A stretch of 64,000 bases of DNA from Burkholderiales bacterium (GTDB taxonomy: Bacteria > Pseudomonadota > Gammaproteobacteria > Burkholderiales > Burkholderiaceae_B). The stretch is taken from NCBI GenBank assembly GCA_021299735.1, contig JAJTEM010000006.1, positions 62,001-126,000 on the forward strand, given 5' to 3'. This document shows positions 51,312 through 61,199 of the stretch, one piece after another. Made by a program: the position numbers and the translations under genes. The stretch's first letter is position 1. Each line of letters starts with the position of its first letter. The notes beneath the pieces were generated by a model, which was not told where the DNA came from, did not search any database, and saw nothing but the letters and a program-made list of their open reading frames with translations.

Positions 51312-52679
51312 ATGTTGAAGTTTCAAACAAAACTCACAGCACTGGCTCTGGCAAGCTTGTTTGCTGTGGGCACCGCGCAAGCGGCTGTCAGCGCGCAAGA
51401 AGCGGCAAAGCTGGGCACAACCCTGACTGAATTTGGCGCAGAAAAAGCGGGCAATGCAGCTGGTACCATTCCTGCCTACACAGGCGGCCTTACCAAGGCA
51501 CCTGCGGGCTACAAGGCGGGCCAGCATCTCGTTGACCCATTCGCCAATGAAAAGCCTTTGTTTACCATCACTGGTGCAAATGCTGAACAGTACAAGGCCA
51601 ACCTGTCGCCAGGCCAGCTGGAAATGCTGAAAAAATACCCCACATTCAAAATGAATGTGTACAAAACCCACCGCAGTACGGCTTACCCAAAGAAAGTTTT
51701 GGATGCGGCCAAGAAAAACGCAACCAACGCGAAAACTGAAAACGATGGTAATTCGGTGGTGGGTTTTGAGCAGGCTATTCCATTCCCGATTCCGCAAAAC
51801 GGTGTGGAAGTGATCTGGAACCACCTGACACGTTACCGCGGCGGCGCGGCCAAGCGCGATTTCGTGCAGGTGCCTGTTGAACGTGACGGCACCTTCATCG
51901 TCAACCGAATTGAAGACACGCTGGTGTTTCCCCGTAACCTGCCCAATTTCTACAAAGCTGGTGAAGATGAAAACATTAACTTCTACTTTTATCAAATCCT
52001 GAAAAGCCCTGTTTCTGTATCGGGCAACGTGCTGTTGGTTCACGACACACTTGACCAGGTAAAAGAGGGGCGTCGTGCCTGGCAGTACAACGCAGGTCAA
52101 CGCCGTGTACGCCGTGCACCCCAGGTGGCATACGATTCACCAGGTACAGCAGCTGACGGTTTGCGTACAACCGACAACTACGACCTGTACAACGGCGCAC
52201 CCGACCGTTACGAGTGGAAGTTGAAGGGCAAGAAGGAAATGTACATTCCATACAACTCCTACCGTTTGGCCAGCAACAAACTGACTTACAAGGAAATTCA
52301 CCAACCGCTGCACATGAACCCAGAGCACCTGCGCTACGAGTTGCACCGTGTGTGGGAAGTGGAAGCAACCTTGAAAAGCGATGCACGCCACATTTACGCC
52401 AAGCGTGTGTTCTTCGTGAACGAAGACAACTGGCAAGCCGCCATCATCGACCATTACGATGGCAAGGGCGCATTGTGGCGCGTGGCTGAAGCCCACAGCC
52501 TTCAGTACTACAATGAAATGGTTCCTTTCTACGCTGCTGAAGCCTTGTACGATTTGCAAGCAGGCCGATACCTCACCATTGGTTTGACCAATGAAGCGGA
52601 ACAGCCTTTCGTATTCGACTTCACGCCAGACCGCGCCAACTACACACCGGCCGGCCTGCGTCGACTCGGCGTTCAGTAA
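51312..52679 (+). CDS. DUF1329 periplasmic or outer-membrane lipoprotein-like protein
   Basis: A 455-residue protein with a signal peptide (ALALASLFAVGTAQA). It belongs to DUF1329, which has a LolA/LolB-like lipid-binding beta fold. Family segments such as VSGNVLLVHDTLDQ, RRAWQYNAGQRRVRRAPQVAYD and MYIPYNSYRL are visible. A perfect ggaggaa site precedes the start. It may carry a hydrophobic substrate between the RND pump and the DUF1302 barrel. It is followed by a terminator-like hairpin. Confidence 0.92.
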   Translation: MLKFQTKLTALALASLFAVGTAQAAVSAQEAAKLGTTLTEFGAEKAGNAAGTIPAYTGGLTKAPAGYKAGQHLVDPFANEKPLFTITGANAEQYKANLSPGQLEMLKKYPTFKMNVYKTHRSTAYPKKVLDAAKKNATNAKTENDGNSVVGFEQAIPFPIPQNGVEVIWNHLTRYRGGAAKRDFVQVPVERDGTFIVNRIEDTLVFPRNLPNFYKAGEDENINFYFYQILKSPVSVSGNVLLVHDTLDQVKEGRRAWQYNAGQRRVRRAPQVAYDSPGTAADGLRTTDNYDLYNGAPDRYEWKLKGKKEMYIPYNSYRLASNKLTYKEIHQPLHMNPEHLRYELHRVWEVEATLKSDARHIYAKRVFFVNEDNWQAAIIDHYDGKGALWRVAEAHSLQYYNEMVPFYAAEALYDLQAGRYLTIGLTNEAEQPFVFDFTPDRANYTPAGLRRLGVQ

Positions 52680-52692
52680 TCGGCAGTCAATC

Positions 52693-52730
52693 AGGCTACA
52701 AGGGGGCATGGTCCTTTTGTAGCCTTTTTC
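52693..52730 (+). terminator. Terminator-like hairpin after the DUF1329 gene
   Basis: The arms aggctacaa and ttgtagcct are followed by five T. It lies within the cluster and probably lowers expression of the following two genes relative to DUF1302/DUF1329. Confidence 0.75.
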
Positions 52731-52748
52731 ATTTTCAAAGGATCTTCA

Positions 52749-53921
52749 ATGTTTCTCCGGAATCGTTTTTCCAACAAAGCGGCCTCAACGCTGTTGGTAG
52801 GTGCCATGCTGAGCGCGGGTTTAATAACATATGGCAGTTTGTCCACTGCCAAGGTTGATCTTCTTCAAATACAGGCAATCCCCAGCGTAAATGCAACCCG
52901 CTCCTTGCTGATTGATGTGGAACGTGTTGGCAAAAATTTGTTTGCAGCTGGCGAGTTCGGTCAAATTTTGAAAAGCGAAGACAACGGAAAAACCTGGGTG
53001 GCGGGCAAGGTACCTGTGTCGGTCACCTTGACTTCCGTGGCGTTTGCCAATGATGCACTGGGCTACGCAGTGGGCCACGATGGCGTGGTATTGAAAACTG
53101 AAGACGGCGGCGTGAACTGGAAAAAGTTAATTGACGGCGCAACCATTAACCAGTTCGTACTCGACATTGTTCAGGCCAAAGCGGATGCACTGCAAGAACA
53201 AGTAGACAACTTGCCCGAGAATGCACCTGCTGATGTACGTGAGGCACTTGAGGTGGCTGCCGAAGAAGCCACGTTTGTAGTGGATACCGCGCAAGGTGAT
53301 CTGGATGTGGGCCCATCCAAACCTCTGCTGGATGTCATTGTGAATGGCAACGGCAATGTGTTTGTGGCCGGCGCTTACGGTCAGTTGCTGAAAAGCACCG
53401 ACCAGGGCGCTACCTGGGTGTACCTGGGCGACCGCACCAACAACCCCAACAATTACCACTTGAACACCATGTTGCTTTCCAAAACAGGTGAAATCTGGGT
53501 AGCTGGTGAGCAGGGCACCGTGTTGGTAAGCGCTGATGAAGGCGAAACCTGGACCAATAAAAAAATTGATTACGATGGCTCAGTGTTCGCACTGCTCGAA
53601 GCGCCCGATACCCGCACCATGGTTGCTGTTGGTTTGCGCGGCCATGCATTCCGTTTGCCCTTTGGCACAGATCAATGGGAAGAAGTGAATACCAACTTGC
53701 GCGAAACTTTTAGCGGCGCAACCGTGCTGGCCGATGGTTCAATGGTGGTGGTGGGTTCGCGTGGAATTTTGGCGCGCAGCACTGACGACTTCCGCACCAT
53801 ACAGGTAGCACGTCGTTCCGACAAGTTGCCTTCTGCAAGCGTTGTGCAACTCAATGATCAGGAAATTCTGTTGGCGGGTTTGCGTGGTTTCAAAACCTTG
53901 CCCCTGTCTGAATTCAAATAA
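52749..53921 (+). CDS. Ycf48-like beta-propeller protein
   Basis: A 390-residue exported protein with an N-terminal signal or anchor (STLLVGAMLSAGLITYG). Repeats of the form GEFGQILKSEDNGKTWVAG, GHDGVVLKTEDGGVNWKKL, GAYGQLLKSTDQGATWVYLG and GEQGTVLVSADEGETWTNK mark the BNR/Asp-box propeller of the Ycf48/Hcf136 family. A helical insertion lies near 145-185. In this gene cluster it accompanies the RND pump and is thought to help assemble or couple the export complex; the exact role is unknown. Confidence 0.9.
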   Translation: MFLRNRFSNKAASTLLVGAMLSAGLITYGSLSTAKVDLLQIQAIPSVNATRSLLIDVERVGKNLFAAGEFGQILKSEDNGKTWVAGKVPVSVTLTSVAFANDALGYAVGHDGVVLKTEDGGVNWKKLIDGATINQFVLDIVQAKADALQEQVDNLPENAPADVREALEVAAEEATFVVDTAQGDLDVGPSKPLLDVIVNGNGNVFVAGAYGQLLKSTDQGATWVYLGDRTNNPNNYHLNTMLLSKTGEIWVAGEQGTVLVSADEGETWTNKKIDYDGSVFALLEAPDTRTMVAVGLRGHAFRLPFGTDQWEEVNTNLRETFSGATVLADGSMVVVGSRGILARSTDDFRTIQVARRSDKLPSASVVQLNDQEILLAGLRGFKTLPLSEFK

Positions 53922-53937
53922 CGGACACCATACAACA

Positions 53938-56277
53938 ATGACTTCTCCAGATTCAACAAACACCAAAGCCCCTTTGGCCGAGCGATTGGTTTTCAGCAAG
54001 CGCCCTGTGGTCATGCTGCTGATGCTGATTGCCACCCTTGTTCTGGCTTGGCAGGCCACACAGTTAAAAGTAGCTGCCAGCTTTGAAAAAATGATTCCGA
54101 CAAACCACGAGTATGTGGTCAACTTTCTTGAAAACAGGGCTGATCTCACCAGCCTCGGCAACGTGGTGCGCGTCACTGTTCAGGCCAAGGAAGGCGATAT
54201 TTTCAATGCTGAATACCTTGAAACCCTGAAACAGGTTACTGACAAGGCTTTTTATATTCCTGGTGTGAATCGCCCGGAAATGGCCTCGCTGTGGACAGCC
54301 AACGTGCGTTGGACTTCTGTTACCGAGGAAGGTTTGGAGGGCGGTCAGGTCATTCCCGCCACCTACAACGGCGATGCTCAAAGCATTGCACAGGTTCGCC
54401 AGAACGTTGAACTTTCCGGGCAAATTGGCCGCTTGGTGGGCAACGATTTCAAAAGCACCATCGTGTATTTGCCCTTGCTGGAAATTAATCCGGAAACCGG
54501 CAACCGCCTGGACTACAAAGAATTTTCGGAGCGCATTGAAACCGAACTTCGCAATCAGTTTAATTCCGACAAAATTGAAATACGCGTTACCGGTTTTGCG
54601 AAAATTGTAGGCGACCTCATCGAGGGTGCAAGCCAGGTTGTGATGTTCTTTGGCATCGCGGTGCTGATTACATTAGTGATGCTGTTTTTGTACTCCCGCA
54701 GCGTAAAAAGCACCCTAGCGACACTGGCCTGTTCAATTATCGCCGTCATTTGGCAATTGGGCTTGCTCAATGCCATGGGCATGGGGCTTGATCCTTATTC
54801 CATGTTGGTGCCTTTTCTGGTTTTTGCCATCGGCGTAAGCCACGGCGTACAGGTGGTAGGTGCCATCGCACACAAACAGGGCGAGGGGCACAACAAACTG
54901 GATTCTGCCCGCTTGGCTTTTCGCGGTTTGTACATTGCTGGTTTAACTGCGCTGGTATCGGATGGCTTTGGTTTTGCCACCTTGATGGTGATTGATATTC
55001 CCGTCATTCGCGACCTGGCAATCGCAGCTTCAGTGGGCGTGGCGGTAATTATCCTCACCAACCTGGTGTTGTTGCCGTTGATCATGAGCTACCTTGGTGT
55101 GGACGAAAAAGCAGTGACCAAGCTGCGGGAAGATGAGTCGGGCAGCAACAAATTGTGGCATTTCATCTCCGGTTTTGCGCAGGCCAAAATGGCCAAGGGT
55201 GCTTTGGCACTTGGCTTGGTGTTGTTGGCTGTTGGTTTGTGGGGCAATGCGAATGTGCAAATTGGTGACCTCGACAAAGGCGCACCAGAACTGCGTGCCG
55301 ATTCCCGTTACAACCTGGACAACGCCTATGTAACCGACAACTACTCCACCAGCACTGATGTATTCGTGGTAATGGTTGAAACCGAGATGGATGGTTGCAT
55401 CAAATACAACACGCTGGCGGCGGTTGATTTGTTCCAATGGACCATTGAACAGGTGCCCGGTGTACAAAGCAGTATTTCATTGGCCGATCGCTCCAAGTTC
55501 GTAATCAGTGCCTACAGCGAAGGCGACTTGAAATGGAACGCACTGAACCGCAACCAGTTTGTGTTGAACGGCACAATCAGCGGCATGAATTTGTCCGATG
55601 GTCTGTTTAGCTCCGATTGCTCTTTCATGCCGATTATTGTGTTCCTTGAAGATCACAAAGCAGACACCTTGAAGCGAGTGGTGGCAGCGGCTGAAGAGTT
55701 TATTGCCAACACCGACACCGGGGATGCCAAGTTCAAACTAGCTGCAGGCAATGCCGGTATTGAAGCGGCCACCAATGAGGTGGTTGAACGTGCCCAAGTG
55801 GAAATGCTGATTTGGGTTTACGGCGTGGTGGCCATTCTGGTTTGGCTGGCCTTCCGTTCCGTGCGCACGGTTATTTGTATTATCGCGCCCCTGGCCCTTA
55901 CCTCATTGCTGTGTTCAGCCCTCATGGTTGCATTGGGTATTGGCGTAAAGGTTGCTACTTTACCGGTGATCGCGTTGGGTGTGGGTATTGGTGTTGATTA
56001 TGGTATTTACATTTATGGCAAGCTCGAAGAATACTTGAAACAAGGTATGCCGTTTGCACAGGCCTATTTTGAAACCCTTAAATCTACTGGCAAGGCAGTG
56101 GTTTTCACTGGTCTTACTCTCGGTATTGGCGTGGCCACCTGGGCATTTTCGCCCATCAAGTTCCAGGCCGACATGGGCCTGTTGCTTACTTTCATGTTCT
56201 TGTGGAACATGGTGGGTGCGGTGGTATTCCTGCCTGCCTTGGCTCACTTTCTTGATCGCCGTGGCGAGAAGGCCTGA
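53938..56277 (+). CDS. RND-superfamily (MMPL-type) transporter
   Basis: A 779-residue pump with twelve spans in two halves (a span near 22-42, the block near 225-400, and the block near 625-775), with periplasmic loops between. The LVMLFLYSRS and GVGIGVDYGIYIYGKLEE segments fit the MMPL/HAE3 class that moves lipids or hydrophobic compounds. The ATG at 53938 is preferred; the longer ORF from 53842 overlaps the Ycf48 gene. With DUF1302, DUF1329 and Ycf48 it forms a conserved four-gene set. Confidence 0.92.
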   Translation: MTSPDSTNTKAPLAERLVFSKRPVVMLLMLIATLVLAWQATQLKVAASFEKMIPTNHEYVVNFLENRADLTSLGNVVRVTVQAKEGDIFNAEYLETLKQVTDKAFYIPGVNRPEMASLWTANVRWTSVTEEGLEGGQVIPATYNGDAQSIAQVRQNVELSGQIGRLVGNDFKSTIVYLPLLEINPETGNRLDYKEFSERIETELRNQFNSDKIEIRVTGFAKIVGDLIEGASQVVMFFGIAVLITLVMLFLYSRSVKSTLATLACSIIAVIWQLGLLNAMGMGLDPYSMLVPFLVFAIGVSHGVQVVGAIAHKQGEGHNKLDSARLAFRGLYIAGLTALVSDGFGFATLMVIDIPVIRDLAIAASVGVAVIILTNLVLLPLIMSYLGVDEKAVTKLREDESGSNKLWHFISGFAQAKMAKGALALGLVLLAVGLWGNANVQIGDLDKGAPELRADSRYNLDNAYVTDNYSTSTDVFVVMVETEMDGCIKYNTLAAVDLFQWTIEQVPGVQSSISLADRSKFVISAYSEGDLKWNALNRNQFVLNGTISGMNLSDGLFSSDCSFMPIIVFLEDHKADTLKRVVAAAEEFIANTDTGDAKFKLAAGNAGIEAATNEVVERAQVEMLIWVYGVVAILVWLAFRSVRTVICIIAPLALTSLLCSALMVALGIGVKVATLPVIALGVGIGVDYGIYIYGKLEEYLKQGMPFAQAYFETLKSTGKAVVFTGLTLGIGVATWAFSPIKFQADMGLLLTFMFLWNMVGAVVFLPALAHFLDRRGEKA

Positions 56278-56322
56278 AAACGCTGTACAGTAATGGAAAC
56301 ATTGATCAAAAGGGGGTTTTAA

Positions 56323-57120
56323 ATGCATCGTGTGGTCTTTAACCAGAAGGGCGGAGTTGGCAAATCGACTATCACGAGCAACCTTGCTGCAATTTCAGCG
56401 CAGCAAGGTTTAAAAACACTCCTTATTGATCTAGACCCCCAGGGCAACAGCACCCAGTACATCATGGGTCGTGGGGCGGCTCCGCTGGAATATACTCTGG
56501 CCGACTTTTTTGACCAGGCGCTGAACTTCAAAATTCGCCCCAAGAAAAGCGTTGAGTTTGTGGTTGAAACGCCTTACGAGAATCTTGATTTGTTGGGCAG
56601 CAGCCCCGCACTTGAAGAGCTTCAGGTGAAGCTTGAGTCACGCTATAAAATTTTCAAATTGCGCGAGGCGCTTGATGAACTGAAGGGTGAGTACGATCGT
56701 GTTTATATCGACACGCCGCCGGCCTTGAACTTCTTCTCGCGCTCAGCGCTTATTGCGGCTGATTCAGTGCTTATCCCCTTCGATTGCGATGAATTTTCTC
56801 GCCGTGCTTTGTATAACCTCATGGACGCATTGAATGAAATTCGAGCCGACCACAACCCTTCGCTTGCAGTAGAGGGAATTGTGGTAAACCAGTTTCAGCC
56901 CCGCGCCAGCCTGCCGCAAAAACTGGTCGCTGAATTGCTGGAAGAGGGGCATCCTGTTTTAAACAACTGTCTTTCGTCCTCGGTAAAAATCCGGGAAAGC
57001 CATGAAGCGGCCAAACCCATGATTCATTTCATGCCTGCGCACAAGCTAAGCCAAGAGTTTTTGGCTATGCATTCTGAAATTGAGGCCGTCGCGGCCAAGC
57101 GCAAAAAGAAAGTGGCTTGA
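56323..57120 (+). CDS. Orphan ParA-family ATPase
   Basis: A 265-residue P-loop ATPase with the deviant Walker motif KGGVGKST, Walker A' (LIDLDPQGNSTQY) and IDTPPALNF. No parB gene or DNA centromere follows. Such orphan ParA proteins position protein complexes, chemoreceptor arrays or carboxysome-like cargo. It has a good gggggt site. The RND gene ends 45 bases upstream, and a lipoprotein gene follows after a 180-base gap. Confidence 0.9.
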   Translation: MHRVVFNQKGGVGKSTITSNLAAISAQQGLKTLLIDLDPQGNSTQYIMGRGAAPLEYTLADFFDQALNFKIRPKKSVEFVVETPYENLDLLGSSPALEELQVKLESRYKIFKLREALDELKGEYDRVYIDTPPALNFFSRSALIAADSVLIPFDCDEFSRRALYNLMDALNEIRADHNPSLAVEGIVVNQFQPRASLPQKLVAELLEEGHPVLNNCLSSSVKIRESHEAAKPMIHFMPAHKLSQEFLAMHSEIEAVAAKRKKKVA

Positions 57121-57302
57121 TAACAACCGAACCATAGTTTCATCACATAGTTAATCACTTTGGGTGGCTCCCATCGATTCCAGGGGGCCTACCCAGCAAA
57201 CGAGTACCTACATAGAGTTGGGTCGACTACCTCCATTTTGAATCAATCGTTCTCGGTGGTACTTTCACCGCCTTGTTGTATTTAATTGTAAGAATGATTG
57301 AC

Positions 57303-57953
57303 ATGAACAAATGGTTTGCGCATAGCGCTTTTAAAATCGGCATCACCACGCTGCTTGCAGCTTCTGTTTTCGGATGTGTGTCAAATCCATGGATAGTTCG
57401 TTCACCCGAGCCAGTCGAGGAGCCCAAGCCAATCCAGGCATCCAAGCCAACTCAGCCAATCGAGGCACCAAAGCCAATCCAGGCGCCTGCGCCTAAATTG
57501 GATTGGTATCTTGGCGATTTTGAAGGCAGAGAGTCTGGCAAGAACGCCAAAAAATTGAATATCTCTTGTTCCGCGCAATCCAAGTGTAGTGTCTCTATGC
57601 CAACAGTCTCCCTGACTGAGGTTGCGGCAGTTCGTGTTGACACAACAACTCCGCAAAAAGCTTTGGCCCATACTCAAAGTGTTTACAAGGCCAATCCCGG
57701 CTTTTTCGAGCAGCGATTCAAGCAAGACCTTGCGCAAATCCGCCCCTTGCTTCAAAACTCCACTCGTTTTGAATCTTGCGTTGATGTGGGCGGAAGAATC
57801 AAGAACATGTTCTATCTGTGCTCCACCACGGATGATCCAGCGGCTGAAAAAGGTGCCGTTATTCTTGGCATGGCCCTTGGGCCCTACACAGATTCGGCTT
57901 GCCGCAAAAAGCTGTTTTGCGAGTATTACCTCGTACCCGTTTCTCGCAAGTAG
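57303..57953 (+). CDS. Proline-rich lipoprotein of unknown function
   Basis: A 216-residue protein with a lipoprotein signal (lipobox VFGC). A spacer built of repeated (E/S)KP(I/T)QAP-like units (about 32-65) follows, then a compact domain with about eight cysteines, which suggests disulphides in the periplasm. No family recognised. The ATG at 57303 gives the correct signal peptide; an earlier in-frame start at 57273 would add ten residues. Confidence 0.75.
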   Translation: MNKWFAHSAFKIGITTLLAASVFGCVSNPWIVRSPEPVEEPKPIQASKPTQPIEAPKPIQAPAPKLDWYLGDFEGRESGKNAKKLNISCSAQSKCSVSMPTVSLTEVAAVRVDTTTPQKALAHTQSVYKANPGFFEQRFKQDLAQIRPLLQNSTRFESCVDVGGRIKNMFYLCSTTDDPAAEKGAVILGMALGPYTDSACRKKLFCEYYLVPVSRK

Positions 57954-58057
57954 TCTCAGGTAAGGTCGCCCAGCTGCACGGCGGCCAATACCTTGTCACA
58001 TTCTTGAAATCTTCAAGGCGCAAACTGCTTGTTCGGTGTTAACAGTGAGTGTGTTCT

Positions 58058-58180
58058 ATGCGCCAAGCCATGGTGTGGGTCAACAAGCTGGGTGGGCAGT
58101 TTAAAGCAGCCCGACAGCAACGTTTGCAAAAAAAAATCCAGAAACGCCTGGGAAAACTGGTTTCCTACGGCCTGTCGTAA
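58058..58180 (+). CDS. Possible 40-aa basic peptide
   Basis: A short ORF with a strongly basic, helical composition (QFKAARQQRLQKKIQKR) lies in the 280-base gap before the acylase gene. The ribosome site (gtgagtg) is weak. No family recognised, so it may be a chance ORF or part of an untranslated leader. Confidence 0.25.
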   Translation: MRQAMVWVNKLGGQFKAARQQRLQKKIQKRLGKLVSYGLS

Positions 58181-58235
58181 AGGCTGCCACATGGGTTGCT
58201 TCAAGGGCCATTTTCAACACAGCGCTTAAATTGCC

Positions 58236-60530
58236 TTGCTCAAGTCTCTTGGCCCGTCGCAAAACCCCATTCTTCGCAAACTGGCCCGGGGTATCGCCCG
58301 TCTATCCAATGTCATGGGGTGGTTGTCTGTTCGCTATCCCACTTACACGCTTGAAGATCGGCTTGAGCAATTCAAAAGTTTAAACCTGCCTTTTCCTGCA
58401 GGCACCTTCATTCGGTTCAATGAATTTTTTGTGCCTTACGTGCATTCCAATACCGATCGCGATGGTGCCTTTGCACTGGGTACGATTACCGAGTTTCAAC
58501 GCGGCCCACAGCTACAATTTTTGAAGCGCCTGGCGCAGGGGCGTTTGTCGGAAATGGGTGGGCGCGGATTTGTAGACATGGACCATCTGATCCGCCTGCT
58601 CGATTTTGGTCGTGCTGCACCCGAAATTTGGGCCAACATGCCCCGAAGCAGCCAGGAATGGGTTGAGGGCTTTGTGGCCGGGCTTAATTGTGTGCAATCC
58701 CGGCGCAAGCGCGGTGTAGACGAAAAGTTTTTGGGTATTCAACCCGAACCCTACACCCCCTTGGATATTCTTTTATTCGGCCGGCTTGCTGGTGCCGATG
58801 TGAACTGGCCTATTTATTTTTCATTGATCGAGCACCGTTTGTCGGGCGATTTCATTGAATGGTGGAACCGGCTTCGCCGTGTTGGGGCAGGGGTGTCCAC
58901 CAGCTTCGACAGCCCCAATTCCGGCCTGCCCAGCACCGCCCAGCAAATTGGGGAGTTTCTTAGCAGCCTCTCACGTTCTGGCAGCAATTCGATTGTGGTG
59001 CATGGCACGCGCACACAAAGCGGCAAACCGCTGATGGTGAACGACCCGCACCTTGGTCAGCACCTGCCCAATGTGTGGATGATGGTGGGCCTGCGCACGC
59101 CCACTTACCAGTGTGTGGGCCTGATGTTTCCGGGTGTACCCATTCTAGGCCTGGGCAGAAACCCACACCTTGCCTGGGGCGGCACCAATTTACGCGCTGC
59201 TTCCTCTGACCTGGTGCGCCTTGATCACAGTACCTTACAAAACACAGCCGAGCAGGTTGTAAAAATTCGGGTGCGCTTTTCCTGGTCAAGAATCCGGAAG
59301 CTGCGGTTTTCACCCCATGGCCCAGTGCTTACTGATTGCGCGGCCCTGGGGCGTTTGTGCGGGAAAGACAGCCTCGCCTTGCGCTGGGCAGGGCACTGGC
59401 CAACTGATGAAATAAGCAGTTTTTTGCATGGCATGCAGGCTGAAACAGTAGCGCAGTTGCAGCAGGCCATGTACGGCGTGGGTGTTACTCCACTGAATGT
59501 GTTGGGTGCCGACACTCAAGGCAATATTGGCCATGTGCTGGCAGCAACCTTGCCCAAGCGGCCCGGTTTTCCTGAAAACGATTGGGTGTTGGGCGAGAGC
59601 ATGGCCAGCGAGCATTGGGCTGTGCAAGTGTGTGCCCGCGATTTCCCCAGCGTAATCAACCCCTCAGCTGGTTTTATCGTGTCTGCAAACAACAGGCCAT
59701 CTGAGGTAACGGGTTTGGGGTTCTTGTTCAATGGCGATGATCGCGTCATGCGCGCAAGGGCGTTGTTTAATTCCCAAAAACGATTAAGTCCACAATCGCT
59801 GCTCTCACTGCAACTCGATGTCACTTCACCGCTGGCCGATCAACTGTCCAGCCAATTGGCTGAATTTTGCCGCCCCCATCTGCGCAACAGCGAGCAAACC
59901 GTGTTGTGTAATTCGATTGATTTGTGGGGCGGTGCTTACACTGCAGATAGCTTTGCTGCTCTTCAGTTCGAGTTTTTATTGGCGGCCTTGGTCAGGCAGT
60001 TGTCGGTTTTGCGCCACGCTGGGCGAGTGCCGGGTTTGATGGATCAGTGGTCTTATCTGACCGCCTGTTTAATGGAAGACCTTGAAAGTTTGAGCAGTGC
60101 AGAGCGCGCTCATGTGGTGCCGCTGTGCTTGGACGAGGCAAACCGCAAAGCCCAACATTGGCAGTTGTGGGGTAATTTGCACAAAATACGCCTGCGTCAT
60201 GTGCTGGGGCATGTGCCTTTGCTGGGCAAGCTGTTTTCCTCAAAGTCGTTTCCTGCTGCGGGTTCCCGGGAAACACTCATGAAAAATGCGCACAATTTGA
60301 TTCGGGGTTTTGATGAAACCAGTTACGGTTCACAAAGCAGGCACTTGTCTGATCTTTCCGACCTCGACGAAAATTACTTTGTGCTGCTCGGCGGGCAAGA
60401 TGGCTGGGTTGGCAGCCAGTTGATGACCGATCAAATTCCGATGTGGCAAACTCGGCAAAGCATACAAATGCCGTTGCGGCCAAGCTGCATTCAACAACTT
60501 TTTCCCCACTGCATCGGCAGGTTAGAATAG
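58236..60530 (+). CDS. Penicillin-acylase-family (Ntn) amidohydrolase
   Basis: A 764-residue member of the S45 family, which cleaves itself into two chains and hydrolyses amides such as beta-lactams or acyl-homoserine lactones. The N-terminal part shows VPYVHSNTDRDGAFALG and RLSEMGGRG...D...R. The self-cleavage site is SG/SNSIVVHG with catalytic Ser250, followed by SGKPLMVNDPHLG. The start is uncertain: TTG 58236 (or ATT 58230) gives no signal peptide, and ATG 58314 is possible. A cytoplasmic location or a missed N-terminus should be considered. Substrate unknown. Confidence 0.85.
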   Translation: MLKSLGPSQNPILRKLARGIARLSNVMGWLSVRYPTYTLEDRLEQFKSLNLPFPAGTFIRFNEFFVPYVHSNTDRDGAFALGTITEFQRGPQLQFLKRLAQGRLSEMGGRGFVDMDHLIRLLDFGRAAPEIWANMPRSSQEWVEGFVAGLNCVQSRRKRGVDEKFLGIQPEPYTPLDILLFGRLAGADVNWPIYFSLIEHRLSGDFIEWWNRLRRVGAGVSTSFDSPNSGLPSTAQQIGEFLSSLSRSGSNSIVVHGTRTQSGKPLMVNDPHLGQHLPNVWMMVGLRTPTYQCVGLMFPGVPILGLGRNPHLAWGGTNLRAASSDLVRLDHSTLQNTAEQVVKIRVRFSWSRIRKLRFSPHGPVLTDCAALGRLCGKDSLALRWAGHWPTDEISSFLHGMQAETVAQLQQAMYGVGVTPLNVLGADTQGNIGHVLAATLPKRPGFPENDWVLGESMASEHWAVQVCARDFPSVINPSAGFIVSANNRPSEVTGLGFLFNGDDRVMRARALFNSQKRLSPQSLLSLQLDVTSPLADQLSSQLAEFCRPHLRNSEQTVLCNSIDLWGGAYTADSFAALQFEFLLAALVRQLSVLRHAGRVPGLMDQWSYLTACLMEDLESLSSAERAHVVPLCLDEANRKAQHWQLWGNLHKIRLRHVLGHVPLLGKLFSSKSFPAAGSRETLMKNAHNLIRGFDETSYGSQSRHLSDLSDLDENYFVLLGGQDGWVGSQLMTDQIPMWQTRQSIQMPLRPSCIQQLFPHCIGRLE

Positions 60531-60575
60531 ATTCTCTATATCGCTTTAATCTCCTATTGCACAGGAAGTCCACCC

Positions 60576-61199
60576 ATGAAAACCATCATCATTAGCAGCC
60601 GCAAAGGCGGGGCTGGGAAAACAACGCTTTCCTTGAATCTCTCTACCTTGGCGAGCCAGCAGGGCAAGAAAAAGGTGGCCTTGCTCGACCTGGACCCTCA
60701 GGGCTCCAGTCTGTTTTGGGATTCATTGCGTGAAGCGGATTATCCCGATGTGCGCAAGGTGGGTTTCAACGACATCGTGATTTCACTCTCCGAGCTTGAG
60801 GATGAAGGCTACGATTATGTGTTTATCGACATGCCTCCCACCGATAAAAAATGGGTTAAGGATGCCTTGGAGCACGCTGATTTGGTATTGATTCCTACCA
60901 AAGCCAGCCCTTTGGATATTCACAGCGCAAGCAGCACGCTTGAGTGGGCCTCGGATGCAGGCAGTAAAGTGACCTGGGTCATTAACGGTGCCTCTGTTTT
61001 TAGCAGCACCCCTGAAATTGTGTTTGAACAGCTCAAGGCCACTGCAAAAATTTGTCGCACCATTGTGCACGAGCGTAACGATTTCGTAATCAGCGTTGGT
61101 TTGGGCAAGTCGGTCACGGAGTTTGCCCCCAATTCCAAGGCCGCTGCGGAAATCGACAGCTTGTGGCGTGAAATTAAAACCATGCTTGGCAGGGCTTGA
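60576..61199 (+). CDS. Small ParA-family ATPase
   Basis: A 207-residue ATPase (SRKGGAGKTT, LLDLDPQGSSLFW, FIDMPPTDKKW) of the short ParA/ParF type. It lacks a ParB gene. It starts with an aggaag site, 45 bases after the acylase gene. It precedes a receiver-domain gene and a TadG-like gene. In TadZ of Flp pilus systems a receiver and a ParA-like domain are fused, so a split version of that module is possible. Confidence 0.88.
   Translation: MKTIIISSRKGGAGKTTLSLNLSTLASQQGKKKVALLDLDPQGSSLFWDSLREADYPDVRKVGFNDIVISLSELEDEGYDYVFIDMPPTDKKWVKDALEHADLVLIPTKASPLDIHSASSTLEWASDAGSKVTWVINGASVFSSTPEIVFEQLKATAKICRTIVHERNDFVISVGLGKSVTEFAPNSKAAAEIDSLWREIKTMLGRA

Noticed and set aside
53842..53937. Longer N-terminus for the RND transporter
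   Set aside because: It overlaps the end of the Ycf48-like gene and adds a Cys-rich segment not expected in the family.
57121..57302. Possible small RNA in the gap after the first ParA gene
   Set aside because: No convincing promoter, stable fold or terminator was visible by eye.
58029..58229. Cys-rich plus-strand ORF of 66 codons before the acylase gene
   Set aside because: No start signal or family, and it competes with a more plausible short ORF in another frame.
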